Positions 1 to 6,144 of a stretch of DNA of 8,975 nt are shown in pieces. A program made the translations under genes and the position numbers. Position 1 is the stretch's first letter. Each line of letters begins with the position of its first letter. The notes below the pieces were generated by a model. The model saw only the letters and a program-made list of their open reading frames with translations. It was not told the DNA's origin and searched no databases. Source of the stretch: an uncultured Clostridia bacterium. Lineage in GTDB: Bacteria; Bacillota; Clostridia; Oscillospirales; Acutalibacteraceae. Location: contig CALWKP010000087.1 in the NCBI GenBank assembly GCA_944381295.1, forward strand, positions 1 through 8,975, written 5' to 3'.

Positions 1-1041
1 AGCAGCAATTTCGCCTTCCGTGCAGCTTACAACGGAAATGTCTGCAGGCAGGCATTGCTTGTACAGCGCCTTGCCATCTTTTGTCAGCTTCATCATTTCT
101 TCGGTGCATTCCCAGTCTTTGTGTTCAGCATTCTGGGCAAGCAGTTCTTTTTCCAGTGCTTTAATGCCGTCAAAATCGCCGTTGCCATACAGTTCCGTGC
201 GTTTTTCCATTGCGGAGAACGGAGCCCAACTCTTCGGATAAACGACATCAGCGTCTTTGAATGCTTCCCCCATGCTGTTGACCTTCGTGAACGATCCGCC
301 GGATTCCGCAGCGTTCTTTTTGGCAACTTCTTCGACGTCTGCCATGACTTCGTATCCTTCCGGATGTGCCAGAACAACGTCCATACCCATACGGGTCATC
401 AGGCCGATGATGCCCTGCGGGACGGACAGCGGCTTGCCGTAGGACGGGGAATATGCCCAAGTCATTGCGATCTTCTTGCCTTTGAGGTTTTCCACGCCGC
501 CGAATTCGTGGATGATGTGGAGCATATCTGCCATCGCCTGAGTCGGATGGTCGATATCGCACTGGAGGTTAACAAGGGTCGGTTTCTGTTCCAGAACACC
601 GTCGTTGTGGCCCTGGGTCACAGCATCGACAACTTCATGCATGTAAGCGTTGCCCTTGCCGATATACATGTCGTCGCGGATACCGATAACATCCGCCATG
701 AAAGAGATCATGTTCGCGGTTTCACGGACAGTTTCGCCATGAGCAACCTGGGATTTTCCTTCATCAAGGTCCTGAACCTCCAAGCCAAGCAGGTTGCATG
801 CAGAAGCAAAGCTGAAACGGGTGCGGGTGGAGTTGTCGCGGAACAGCGAGATGCCGAGACCGCTGTCGAAAATCTTGGTGGAGATGTTGTTTTCACGCAG
901 ATGGCGCAGAGCGTCTGCTACGGTGAATACAGCTTCCAGTTCCTCTCTGGACTTTTCCCAAGTGAGGAAAAAATCGCCTTCATACATATCTTTAAAATTC
1001 AGTTTATCCAGCTTGTCGGTAAATTGCTTTACGTTGCTCAT
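1..1041 (-). CDS. ygeW: Knotted carbamoyltransferase YgeW, 3' end beyond window
   Basis: YgeW belongs to the aspartate/ornithine carbamoyltransferase fold and is found with selenium- and purine-linked genes; its exact substrate is not firmly settled, and a role in phosphorolysis of a ureido intermediate to carbamoyl phosphate during purine breakdown is inferred. Seen here are 347 residues, with the C-terminus (perhaps 50 residues, judged from the roughly 400-residue family) lost at the window edge. The carbamoyl-phosphate loop STRTR is at residues 71-75 and the HPTQ motif at 165-168. The position normally holding HCLP reads QCLP (329-332). I chose the ATG at 1041 because AAGGAG at 1050-1055 lies 8 nt upstream; the in-frame ATG at 1047 would be only 2 nt away. 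It is the third gene of the ygeX-ygeY-ygeW unit, 38 nt after the ygeY stop. Family identity is secure. Confidence 0.93.
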   Translation of the reverse strand, partial: MSNVKQFTDKLDKLNFKDMYEGDFFLTWEKSREELEAVFTVADALRHLRENNISTKIFDSGLGISLFRDNSTRTRFSFASACNLLGLEVQDLDEGKSQVAHGETVRETANMISFMADVIGIRDDMYIGKGNAYMHEVVDAVTQGHNDGVLEQKPTLVNLQCDIDHPTQAMADMLHIIHEFGGVENLKGKKIAMTWAYSPSYGKPLSVPQGIIGLMTRMGMDVVLAHPEGYEVMADVEEVAKKNAAESGGSFTKVNSMGEAFKDADVVYPKSWAPFSAMEKRTELYGNGDFDGIKALEKELLAQNAEHKDWECTEEMMKLTKDGKALYKQCLPADISVVSCTEGEIAA

Positions 1042-1049
1042 CGTCATTT

Positions 1050-1055
1050 CTCCTT
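1050..1055 (-). promoter_or_regulatory. Shine-Dalgarno site deciding the ygeW start
   Basis: The minus strand reads AAGGAG here. Two in-frame ATG codons follow, at 1047 and 1041, with spacings of 2 and 8 nt. Only the second has workable spacing, so YgeW most likely begins MSNVKQF rather than MTMSNVK. Confidence 0.7.
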
Positions 1056-1079
1056 TTCCCGTCAGTAATTTTGTATCTC

Positions 1080-2396
1080 TTATTTATTGTTGCAGTAAAC
1101 GGTCGGCAATGCAGCGTAAACAGCCGCGCAGCGAACCAAATCGATCTTCCAAGTTTTCTCGTTAGGAGCGTGTGCCTGCGCTTCCGCACCAGGACCAAAG
1201 CCGATGCAGGGGATGCCGTTGCGGCCCATGATCGAAACGCCGTTTGTCGAGAATGTCCACTTATCGGTGAGAGGACGTGCTTTGCGCATTTCTTCGGTTG
1301 CCGCGCAGCCTACACGGGTATCGCCATACAGACCTTTGTAAGCTTCTTCCATCGCCTTCGTGACTTTGTGATCCTCCGGGATGACCCAGGTCGGGAAATA
1401 GCATTCAATCGGATAGGACAACCCCGTCCAGGACGGACGTTCATACTGGTACATGCTCACCTTGACGTCGTCGCCATATTTCTTTACGCTCGGCAGAGCG
1501 CGGAGTTCATCCAGGCAGCTTTCCCAGGTTTCGCCTGCGGTCATGCGGCGGTCCAGCGAAACGGAGCAGGAATCCGCAACAGCGCAGCGGGAAGGCGAGG
1601 TAAAGAAGATTTCCGAGGTGGTTACCGTACCACGTCCCAGGAAACGGGCTTCTTTCCATTCCTTGTTGTATTTTTCGTCCAGCATCTTCACAAGGCCCTT
1701 GACCTCGGTGGAATCCGCCGCGTCATTCTCATTCAGCGCACGGACATCCTGGAGAATGTCGGCCATTTTATAGATTGCGTTGTCGCCGCGTTCCGGAGCG
1801 GAACCATGGCAGGAAACGCCTTTGACATCAATGCGGATCTCCATACGTCCGCGCTGTCCGCGATAGATACCGCCGTCGGTCGGTTCGGTGCTGACGACAA
1901 ATTCCGGACGAACCTTGTCTTCGTTGATAATGTACTGCCAGCACAGGCCGTCGCAGTCCTCTTCCTGAACGGTACCGGTCACAACAACGCTGTACTTGTC
2001 GGAGAGCAACCCGAGATCCTTCATGATCTTCGCGCCGTAAACAGCGGAAACAATACCGCCAAGCTGGTCGGAAGTGCCGCGTCCGCCGATCTCTTCATCG
2101 GTCTCATAGCCCTCATAGGGGTCAAACTGCCAGTTGGAACGGTTGCCGATGCCGACGGTGTCGATATGTGCGTCGAAGCCAATCAGCGTGCTGCCGGTGC
2201 CCATGTAGCCGAGCACGTTGCCCATCGGGTCGATCACAACCTTGTCAAACCCAAGATCTTTCATTTCTTTTTCGATGCGTTTGATATGTCCTTCTTCGCC
2301 GCAGCTTTCACCGGGAATTGCAACGAGATCGCGCAGGAATTTTGTCATGGCAGCTTCGTAGCCCTTGGCCGCTTCATTGATTTTACCGTAATCCAT
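1080..2396 (-). CDS. ygeY: YgeY family selenium metabolism-linked M20 hydrolase
   Basis: This is a 438-residue zinc-dependent hydrolase of the M20 (ArgE/DapE) family, subfamily YgeY. Metal-binding and catalytic residues are visible in order: H77 and D79 in FDAHIDTVG, the bridging D110 in GRGTSDQLGG, and the E145-E146 pair in VQEED. A dimerisation-type region follows around CHGSAPERGDNAIYKM. YgeY is thought to deacylate or hydrolyse an amide intermediate in the uric-acid to 2,3-diaminopropionate route, upstream of YgeX; the precise substrate is inference. The chosen ATG at 2396 has a GGGAG ribosome site at 2406-2410 and begins MDYGKINEAAKGYE, as expected for the family. The frame is open up to 2483, but that extension would run into ygeX and has no ribosome site. 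The ygeX stop lies 53 nt upstream and ygeW follows, so the three probably form one transcript. No in-frame UGA was seen. Confidence 0.94.
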   Translation of the reverse strand: MDYGKINEAAKGYEAAMTKFLRDLVAIPGESCGEEGHIKRIEKEMKDLGFDKVVIDPMGNVLGYMGTGSTLIGFDAHIDTVGIGNRSNWQFDPYEGYETDEEIGGRGTSDQLGGIVSAVYGAKIMKDLGLLSDKYSVVVTGTVQEEDCDGLCWQYIINEDKVRPEFVVSTEPTDGGIYRGQRGRMEIRIDVKGVSCHGSAPERGDNAIYKMADILQDVRALNENDAADSTEVKGLVKMLDEKYNKEWKEARFLGRGTVTTSEIFFTSPSRCAVADSCSVSLDRRMTAGETWESCLDELRALPSVKKYGDDVKVSMYQYERPSWTGLSYPIECYFPTWVIPEDHKVTKAMEEAYKGLYGDTRVGCAATEEMRKARPLTDKWTFSTNGVSIMGRNGIPCIGFGPGAEAQAHAPNEKTWKIDLVRCAAVYAALPTVYCNNK

Positions 2397-2449
2397 CTCA
2401 AAAATCTCCCTTTCTATTCTTGATATCCTGACTAAGCCGTTTCCGTATC

Positions 2450-3667
2450 TCAACCCTCGGTGGAGGGGTATGCGCCGTTCCAAACAATTTTGCGGTAATT
2501 ATCGGGATCGGTGTCGCCTTCGGTGGAGAACATTAACACCACAGAATTTTCATCGAGCTGTAAAGCATCACGTAGTTCTTTGTACTCGTCGCTTTCCATC
2601 AAGGCCGCGAGCAACCCCATTGTGACGGCTCCGGATTCCCCGGAAACTACCTGCGGGTCTCCTTTGAGCGGTGCGCCGAGCATGCGCATCCCTTTTGCGG
2701 ATACCCAGTCCGGGCAAGAAACAAACGCAGTGCTGTGGTTTTTGAGAATCTCCCAGGAGATCGTGTTCGGTTCGCCGCAGGCAAGGCCTGCCATGATGGT
2801 CTGCATGTCGCCGTCCACGAAGCGCGGTTTGCCGTCGCACGCTTCCGCAGAGCGATAGAGGCAGTCTGCCTTGTTGGCTTCCGCGATCACGGTGATGGGG
2901 CATTCGCCCGGGAAATAGTTGGCGAAAAATCCCTGGACAGCCCCGGCAAGCGAACCGACGCCCGCCTGGACAAACACGTGGGTCGGACGGCGGACACCAG
3001 CTTTTTCAAGCTGTTTCTGGGCTTCTATTGCCATTGTGCCGTACCCCTGCATAATCCAGGAGGGAATTTCTTCATACCCTTCCCAAGCGGTATCCTGTAC
3101 GACGACACCGTTCTTGGTTTCGGCAGCTTCTTTGGCAGCAATGCGCACACATTCGTCATAGTTGACTTCTTCAATCGTAGCAATAGCGCCTTCCTTGCGG
3201 ATGTTTTCCAGCCTGGTCAGGGAAGAGCCCTTGGGCATGTGGACAACCGCCTTTTGGTGGAGCTTGTTGGCAGCCCAGGCAACGCCGCGGCCATGGTTGC
3301 CGTCGGTAGCGGTGAAGAAGGTTGCCTCGCCGAATTCCTCATGGAGTTTATCGGAGGTGAGGGTCGCGTAATCAAGTTCCGAGATGTCACGGCCGGTCTG
3401 CTTGGCGATATAACGCGCCATCGCGAAGGAACCGCCGAGGACCTTGAATGCATTGAGGCCAAAACGGTAGGATTCATCCTTGACGTACGCACCTTTGAGA
3501 CCGAGCAGCTCTGCCATATGCTGGAGAGCGGCGAGAGGGGTTTCCTGATAATTCGGGATACTCATGTGGAAATTTCTGGCAGCCTCGACATTTTCGAGCG
3601 CCATGACAGCCAGTTCCTTGTCGTCGGTTTTGGGAAGCCGGTTCAAGGACCATTTAATTTTTTCCAT
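2450..3667 (-). CDS. ygeX: 2,3-Diaminopropionate ammonia-lyase
   Basis: This cytosolic PLP enzyme converts 2,3-diaminopropionate to pyruvate and two ammonia, feeding carbon from ureide/purine breakdown into central metabolism. The protein has 405 residues, the usual family length. The PLP-binding lysine is K75 in LNAFKVLGG, the DGNHGRG motif is at 122-128, and the PLP-phosphate loop AGVGSLAGAV at 235-244. The start at 3667 is supported by AGGAGG at 3678-3683, 10 nt upstream; an upstream in-frame ATG at 3703 is rejected. It is the first gene of the ygeX-ygeY-ygeW unit. A good sigma-70 type promoter lies at 3740-3767. In E. coli the order is ygeW-ygeX-ygeY, so the genes are permuted here. Work published in 2023 tied this cluster in gut bacteria to anaerobic uric acid consumption, which is the most likely role. 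Confidence 0.96.
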   Translation of the reverse strand: MEKIKWSLNRLPKTDDKELAVMALENVEAARNFHMSIPNYQETPLAALQHMAELLGLKGAYVKDESYRFGLNAFKVLGGSFAMARYIAKQTGRDISELDYATLTSDKLHEEFGEATFFTATDGNHGRGVAWAANKLHQKAVVHMPKGSSLTRLENIRKEGAIATIEEVNYDECVRIAAKEAAETKNGVVVQDTAWEGYEEIPSWIMQGYGTMAIEAQKQLEKAGVRRPTHVFVQAGVGSLAGAVQGFFANYFPGECPITVIAEANKADCLYRSAEACDGKPRFVDGDMQTIMAGLACGEPNTISWEILKNHSTAFVSCPDWVSAKGMRMLGAPLKGDPQVVSGESGAVTMGLLAALMESDEYKELRDALQLDENSVVLMFSTEGDTDPDNYRKIVWNGAYPSTEG

Positions 3668-3739
3668 GTGACGGACGCCTCCTGAATCATAATAGAATCG
3701 CACAGATTTTGGAAGGAATTATATTTGTTTTCTGTACTT

Positions 3740-3767
3740 ATCATAGCACAGGAAAAAATAAAATCAA
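3740..3767 (-). promoter_or_regulatory. Predicted promoter of ygeX-ygeY-ygeW
   Basis: Read on the minus strand, a -35 TTGATT (3762-3767) and a -10 TATGAT (3740-3745) are separated by 16 nt, and TGC directly before the -10 makes an extended -10. This would start transcription near 3733, giving a leader of about 65 nt before ygeX. Confidence 0.7.
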
Positions 3768-3770
3768 TAG

Positions 3771-3830
3771 GTTTTCTAAAAAATTTTTTTAAAAACTAAA
3801 AAATTTTTTGTTAGATGAGTTTTCTAAAAA
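3771..3830. repeat. Repeated A/T tracts in the ygeX-mocA divergent region
   Basis: CTAAAAAATTTTTT occurs at 3776-3789 and again at 3796-3809, exactly 20 bp apart (about two helical turns). GTTTTCTAAAAA occurs at 3771-3782 and 3819-3830, 48 bp apart. The block sits between the two divergent promoters, just upstream of both -35 elements. It could be a regulator operator, intrinsically bent DNA or a shared UP element; the sequence does not decide between these. Confidence 0.6.
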
Positions 3831-3832
3831 TA

Positions 3833-3861
3833 TTGTGTGATGTAGAATAAAATAGTAAAAT
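3833..3861 (+). promoter_or_regulatory. Predicted promoter of mocA
   Basis: A -35 TTGTGT (3833-3838) and a -10 TAAAAT (3856-3861) are spaced by 17 nt. Transcription would start near 3868. The mocA ribosome site AGGAG follows at 3884-3888. In DNA this AT-rich chance matches are easy, so confidence is moderate. Confidence 0.5.
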
Positions 3862-3900
3862 TGATAAAAGAAAGAAAACAAAAAGGAGAATCATCCATTT

Positions 3901-4476
3901 ATGAAGCTTTGCTGTGTGCTGATGGCGTCGGGATATTCGTCGCGTTTTGGGGGGAATAAGCTGCTGGCCGATTATAGGGGAATGCCGGTGTTTGCGCGGG
4001 TGTGCGGGGCGTATCCGGAGGGATTGTTTTCATCGCGCATAGTCGTCACTCAGTATCAAGAGGTGAGGGACTTGGCGGAAAAAGCTGGATTTCGCTGTGT
4101 ATGGAACCAGATGGAGGACCCGTCTCAGGCAGGGACGATCCGGCTTGGACTTGCGGAAGCAGAAAAATACAGCCCGGACGGCTGCCTGTTCAGTGTGTGT
4201 GATCAGCCGTGCCTGACCGCAGAAAGCGTAGCTCGGATGGTGAAAGCGTTTCGGGAATCGCCGGACAGGATTGTGGCGTTGTCGTGGAAAGGGAAGCGCG
4301 GGAACCCGGTGATTTTTCCGCGGGAGTTGTTCCCGGAGCTGCGGGGGCTGGAATCCGGTGGCGGGAGCGCAGTAATTAAGGCATACAGGGAACGTGTGAT
4401 GCTGGTGGAGGCGCAGGACAGCCGTGAACTTGCGGATGTCGATACGGCAGAACAGCTGGAAGGGTTGCGAAAATAA
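3901..4476 (+). CDS. mocA: Molybdenum cofactor cytidylyltransferase (MocA/YgfJ-like)
   Basis: A 191-residue nucleotidyltransferase of the MobA/MocA fold. It would add CMP to molybdopterin-molybdenum to give the dinucleotide cofactor used by xanthine dehydrogenase-type hydroxylases. The N-terminal nucleotide-binding loop reads MASGYSSRFGGNK (8-20, K20 the expected lysine), a variant of LAAGxSxRMGxxK. CDQP (100-103) supplies the metal-binding aspartate D101, and RGNPVIF (133-139) matches the nucleotide-recognition segment of the family. Late in the protein LESGGGSAVI stands where many relatives have an L-x-GD-x-G-A type motif. The start ATG follows AGGAG at 3884-3888 with a rather long 12-nt gap. 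It diverges from ygeX; genes of this type travel with ygeXYW and selenium-dependent molybdenum hydroxylases, so it probably matures such an enzyme encoded elsewhere. A MobA (guanylyl) role is less likely. Confidence 0.8.
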   Translation: MKLCCVLMASGYSSRFGGNKLLADYRGMPVFARVCGAYPEGLFSSRIVVTQYQEVRDLAEKAGFRCVWNQMEDPSQAGTIRLGLAEAEKYSPDGCLFSVCDQPCLTAESVARMVKAFRESPDRIVALSWKGKRGNPVIFPRELFPELRGLESGGGSAVIKAYRERVMLVEAQDSRELADVDTAEQLEGLRK

Positions 4477-4526
4477 TGGTCGTCTCTCCGATTTCGAAGG
4501 GACGCAGTGAAAAGAGGAAAGAAGTG

Positions 4527-4720
4527 TTGACAGAAATGAAAAATATGTTTATGTGCCTGTCTATATCGGGAAAGTTTTCGGTTTAAAATGTGAAGAGCAC
4601 AGGAAAATTATCGACGAATATGCGACTAAAAGCTGCCGCTATGCAGGATTTATTCCGACAAATATGAATGATTATGGGAAAATCAAAGAGTTAGACCTGA
4701 TTTTTAAGATGGACTGCTAG
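4527..4720 (+). pseudogene. DUF4177-like small protein, start frameshifted by one base
   Basis: From 4541 to the TAG at 4718-4720 one frame encodes 59 residues starting KYVYVPVYIGKVF and including HRKIIDEYA, YAGFIPTN and YGKIKELDLIF, which resemble DUF4177 proteins (small, function unknown). This frame has no early start codon. The natural starts, TTG 4527 (GAGG at 4514-4517, 9 nt before) or ATG 4536, lie one base out of phase: read from ATG they give MKNMFMCLSISGKFSV and stop. Adding one A to the five-A run at 4539-4543 would restore MKKYVYVPVYIG. So this is either a one-base deletion in a homopolymer, a sequencing error, or slippage-dependent expression. The usual family G-W before the RY pair appears as S-C (KSCRYAGF), hinting at decay. 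Family assignment is from memory of the domain pattern. Confidence 0.6.
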
Positions 4721-4759
4721 AGCATCCAGCGAAGGGGAGCAGAAGGAATTTTTTACCGC

Positions 4760-4789
4760 TTGACACGAACGTATGTTCTATGCTAAAAT
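4760..4789 (+). promoter_or_regulatory. Strong promoter of the radical SAM repair operon
   Basis: A perfect -35 TTGACA (4760-4765) and a -10 TAAAAT (4784-4789) are spaced by 18 nt, and TGC before the -10 gives an extended -10 element. Transcription would start near 4796, about 45 nt before the radical SAM start codon. A LexA box lies in the spacer. From 4477 to this promoter the only other content is the DUF4177-like remnant; I see no clear terminator. Confidence 0.8.
4766..4779. promoter_or_regulatory. LexA (SOS) box in the operon promoter
   Basis: CGAACGTATGTTCT matches the Gram-positive LexA operator CGAAC-RNRY-GTTYC at 13 of 14 positions, with both half-sites CGAAC and GTTC intact. It sits between the -35 and -10 elements, where bound LexA would block RNA polymerase. 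This predicts derepression after DNA damage. Confidence 0.82.
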
Positions 4790-4839
4790 GACCTTACTGC
4801 TATCTATAACAGGATATCTGTGGGTGATGGGGTGAGTTC

Positions 4840-6144
4840 ATGGATGTGTTGGAAAAGCTCAGAATCCTGACGGACGCGGCAAAATATGATGTAGCGTGTA
4901 CGTCAAGCGGGGTAGACCGGGGAGAGCCGGCGAAAGGCGGGATCGGCAATGCTGCGGCGTGCGGGATCTGCCACAGCTTTTCGGCGGATGGGAGATGTAT
5001 TTCCCTGCTGAAGGTGCTCATGACGAACGCCTGTGTGTATGACTGCAAATTCTGTGTCAACCGCCGTTCCCATGATACGCCGCGGGCGGCCTTTACGCCG
5101 CGCGAACTCGCGGAACTGACGATCAATTTTTACAAAAGGAACTATATCGAAGGATTGTTTCTGAGTTCCGGGATCTTGAAAAGCCCCGATTACACTTGTG
5201 AACGCATGATCGAGGCGCTGCGGATCCTGCGGGAAGAATACCGGTTTAACGGGTATATCCACGCGAAAGCGATCCCCGGGGCGGATGCCGGGCTGGTCAC
5301 GCAGTTGGGGATGCTGGCGGACAGGATGAGCGTCAATATTGAGCTTCCGTCGCAGACGAGTTTGTCGCTGTTGGCGCCGGACAAGTCAAAGGAAGCCATC
5401 CTCCGGCCCATGGGACTGATTACGGGGAAAATCGAGGAATCAACAACAGAACTCGCACGGTACCGGCATGCGCCAAAGTTTGCGCCGGCTGGACAGAGCA
5501 CCCAGATGATCGTTGGGGCGACGCCGGACACCGATTACCAGATATTGAACCTGACGGAAGGGTTATACAAGAAATATAAATTGAAGCGGGTGTTTTTCTC
5601 GGCATACATGCCGGTGGCGGAGGACCCGCTGTTGCCCGCGCTCACCACAAAACCGCCGCTTTTGCGGGAACATCGGCTGTACCAGGCGGACTGGCTGCTG
5701 CGGTATTACGGGTTCCGGGCGTCAGAGCTGCTGGACGAAGCACATCAAAGCTTTCATCCGCTGATCGACCCCAAATGTGGGTGGGCAGTGAACCATATGG
5801 AAGAATTCCCTGTGGAAGTCAATCGTGCGCCGTATGAAACGTTGTTGCGGGTGCCGGGGATCGGTGTAAAAAGCGCACGGAGGATCGTAAAGGCGCGCCG
5901 GACCGGTTCTTTGGACTTTGCCGGGCTGAAAAAGATTGGTGTGGTACTCAAAAGAGCACAATATTTTATCACCTGTTCGGGGAAGATGATGGAAGGCCTG
6001 CGGGTAAATCAGGATGCGGTTTTGCGGTCTCTGATATCGGAACATTGCCGGGAGCTCGCTTATGAGCCGGAACAGCTTTCTTTGTTCGGGGAAAGCAAGG
6101 TATTGCCGGAGGATATCACAAAATGCTTGACGGGACAAATTTGA
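4840..6144 (+). CDS. Putative DNA modification/repair radical SAM protein
   Basis: This 434-residue protein matches the conserved family named putative DNA modification/repair radical SAM protein (TIGR03916). The 4Fe-4S/SAM motif CxxxCxxC is at C65, C69, C72 (CVYDCKFC), inside a TIM-barrel type region with LFLSSGI downstream. Further cysteines C20, C41, C44 and C53 precede it and may bind a second centre or metal. A helix-hairpin-helix DNA-binding motif, VPGIGVKSARRIV, begins at residue 338. Near the C-terminus QLSLF (412-416) is a perfect match to the bacterial sliding-clamp binding consensus QL[S/D]LF. The start ATG 4840 has GGTGA at 4831-4835; no upstream in-frame start competes. It is the first gene of an operon with the DUF4130-type partner and is predicted to be LexA-controlled. 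The reaction is unknown; repair or modification of damaged bases is inferred. Confidence 0.9.
   Translation: MDVLEKLRILTDAAKYDVACTSSGVDRGEPAKGGIGNAAACGICHSFSADGRCISLLKVLMTNACVYDCKFCVNRRSHDTPRAAFTPRELAELTINFYKRNYIEGLFLSSGILKSPDYTCERMIEALRILREEYRFNGYIHAKAIPGADAGLVTQLGMLADRMSVNIELPSQTSLSLLAPDKSKEAILRPMGLITGKIEESTTELARYRHAPKFAPAGQSTQMIVGATPDTDYQILNLTEGLYKKYKLKRVFFSAYMPVAEDPLLPALTTKPPLLREHRLYQADWLLRYYGFRASELLDEAHQSFHPLIDPKCGWAVNHMEEFPVEVNRAPYETLLRVPGIGVKSARRIVKARRTGSLDFAGLKKIGVVLKRAQYFITCSGKMMEGLRVNQDAVLRSLISEHCRELAYEPEQLSLFGESKVLPEDITKCLTGQI
6108..6112 (+). promoter_or_regulatory. Ribosome site of the TIGR03915 gene inside the radical SAM gene
   Basis: GGAGG lies within the last codons of the radical SAM gene, 10 nt before the ATG at 6123. 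It supports that start even though it creates a 22-nt overlap, and suggests translational coupling of the two proteins. Confidence 0.75.

Noticed and set aside
55..1068. Long plus-strand open frame opposite ygeW
   Set aside because: It is antisense to a clear carbamoyltransferase with STRTR and HPTQ motifs; the translation shows no family features and no ribosome site.
1071..2423. 450-codon plus-strand open frame opposite ygeY
   Set aside because: It mirrors the codon bias of ygeY on the other strand. YgeY has complete M20 catalytic motifs, so this frame is a shadow.
2397..2483. 29-residue N-terminal extension of ygeY
   Set aside because: It would overlap the ygeX 3' end, lacks a ribosome site, and the homology-like region begins at MDYGKINEA after a good GGGAG site.
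2735..3685. 316-codon plus-strand open frame opposite ygeX
   Set aside because: It is antisense to a full-length PLP enzyme and its product is unlike any family I recognise.
4480..4504. Possible terminator hairpin after mocA (CGTCTCT with GGGACG)
   Set aside because: The stem is only about seven pairs with a G-U pair, and no T-run follows.
4536..4586. Short open frame MKNMFMCLSISGKFSV
   Set aside because: It is the out-of-phase start of the frameshifted DUF4177-like gene, not a gene in itself.
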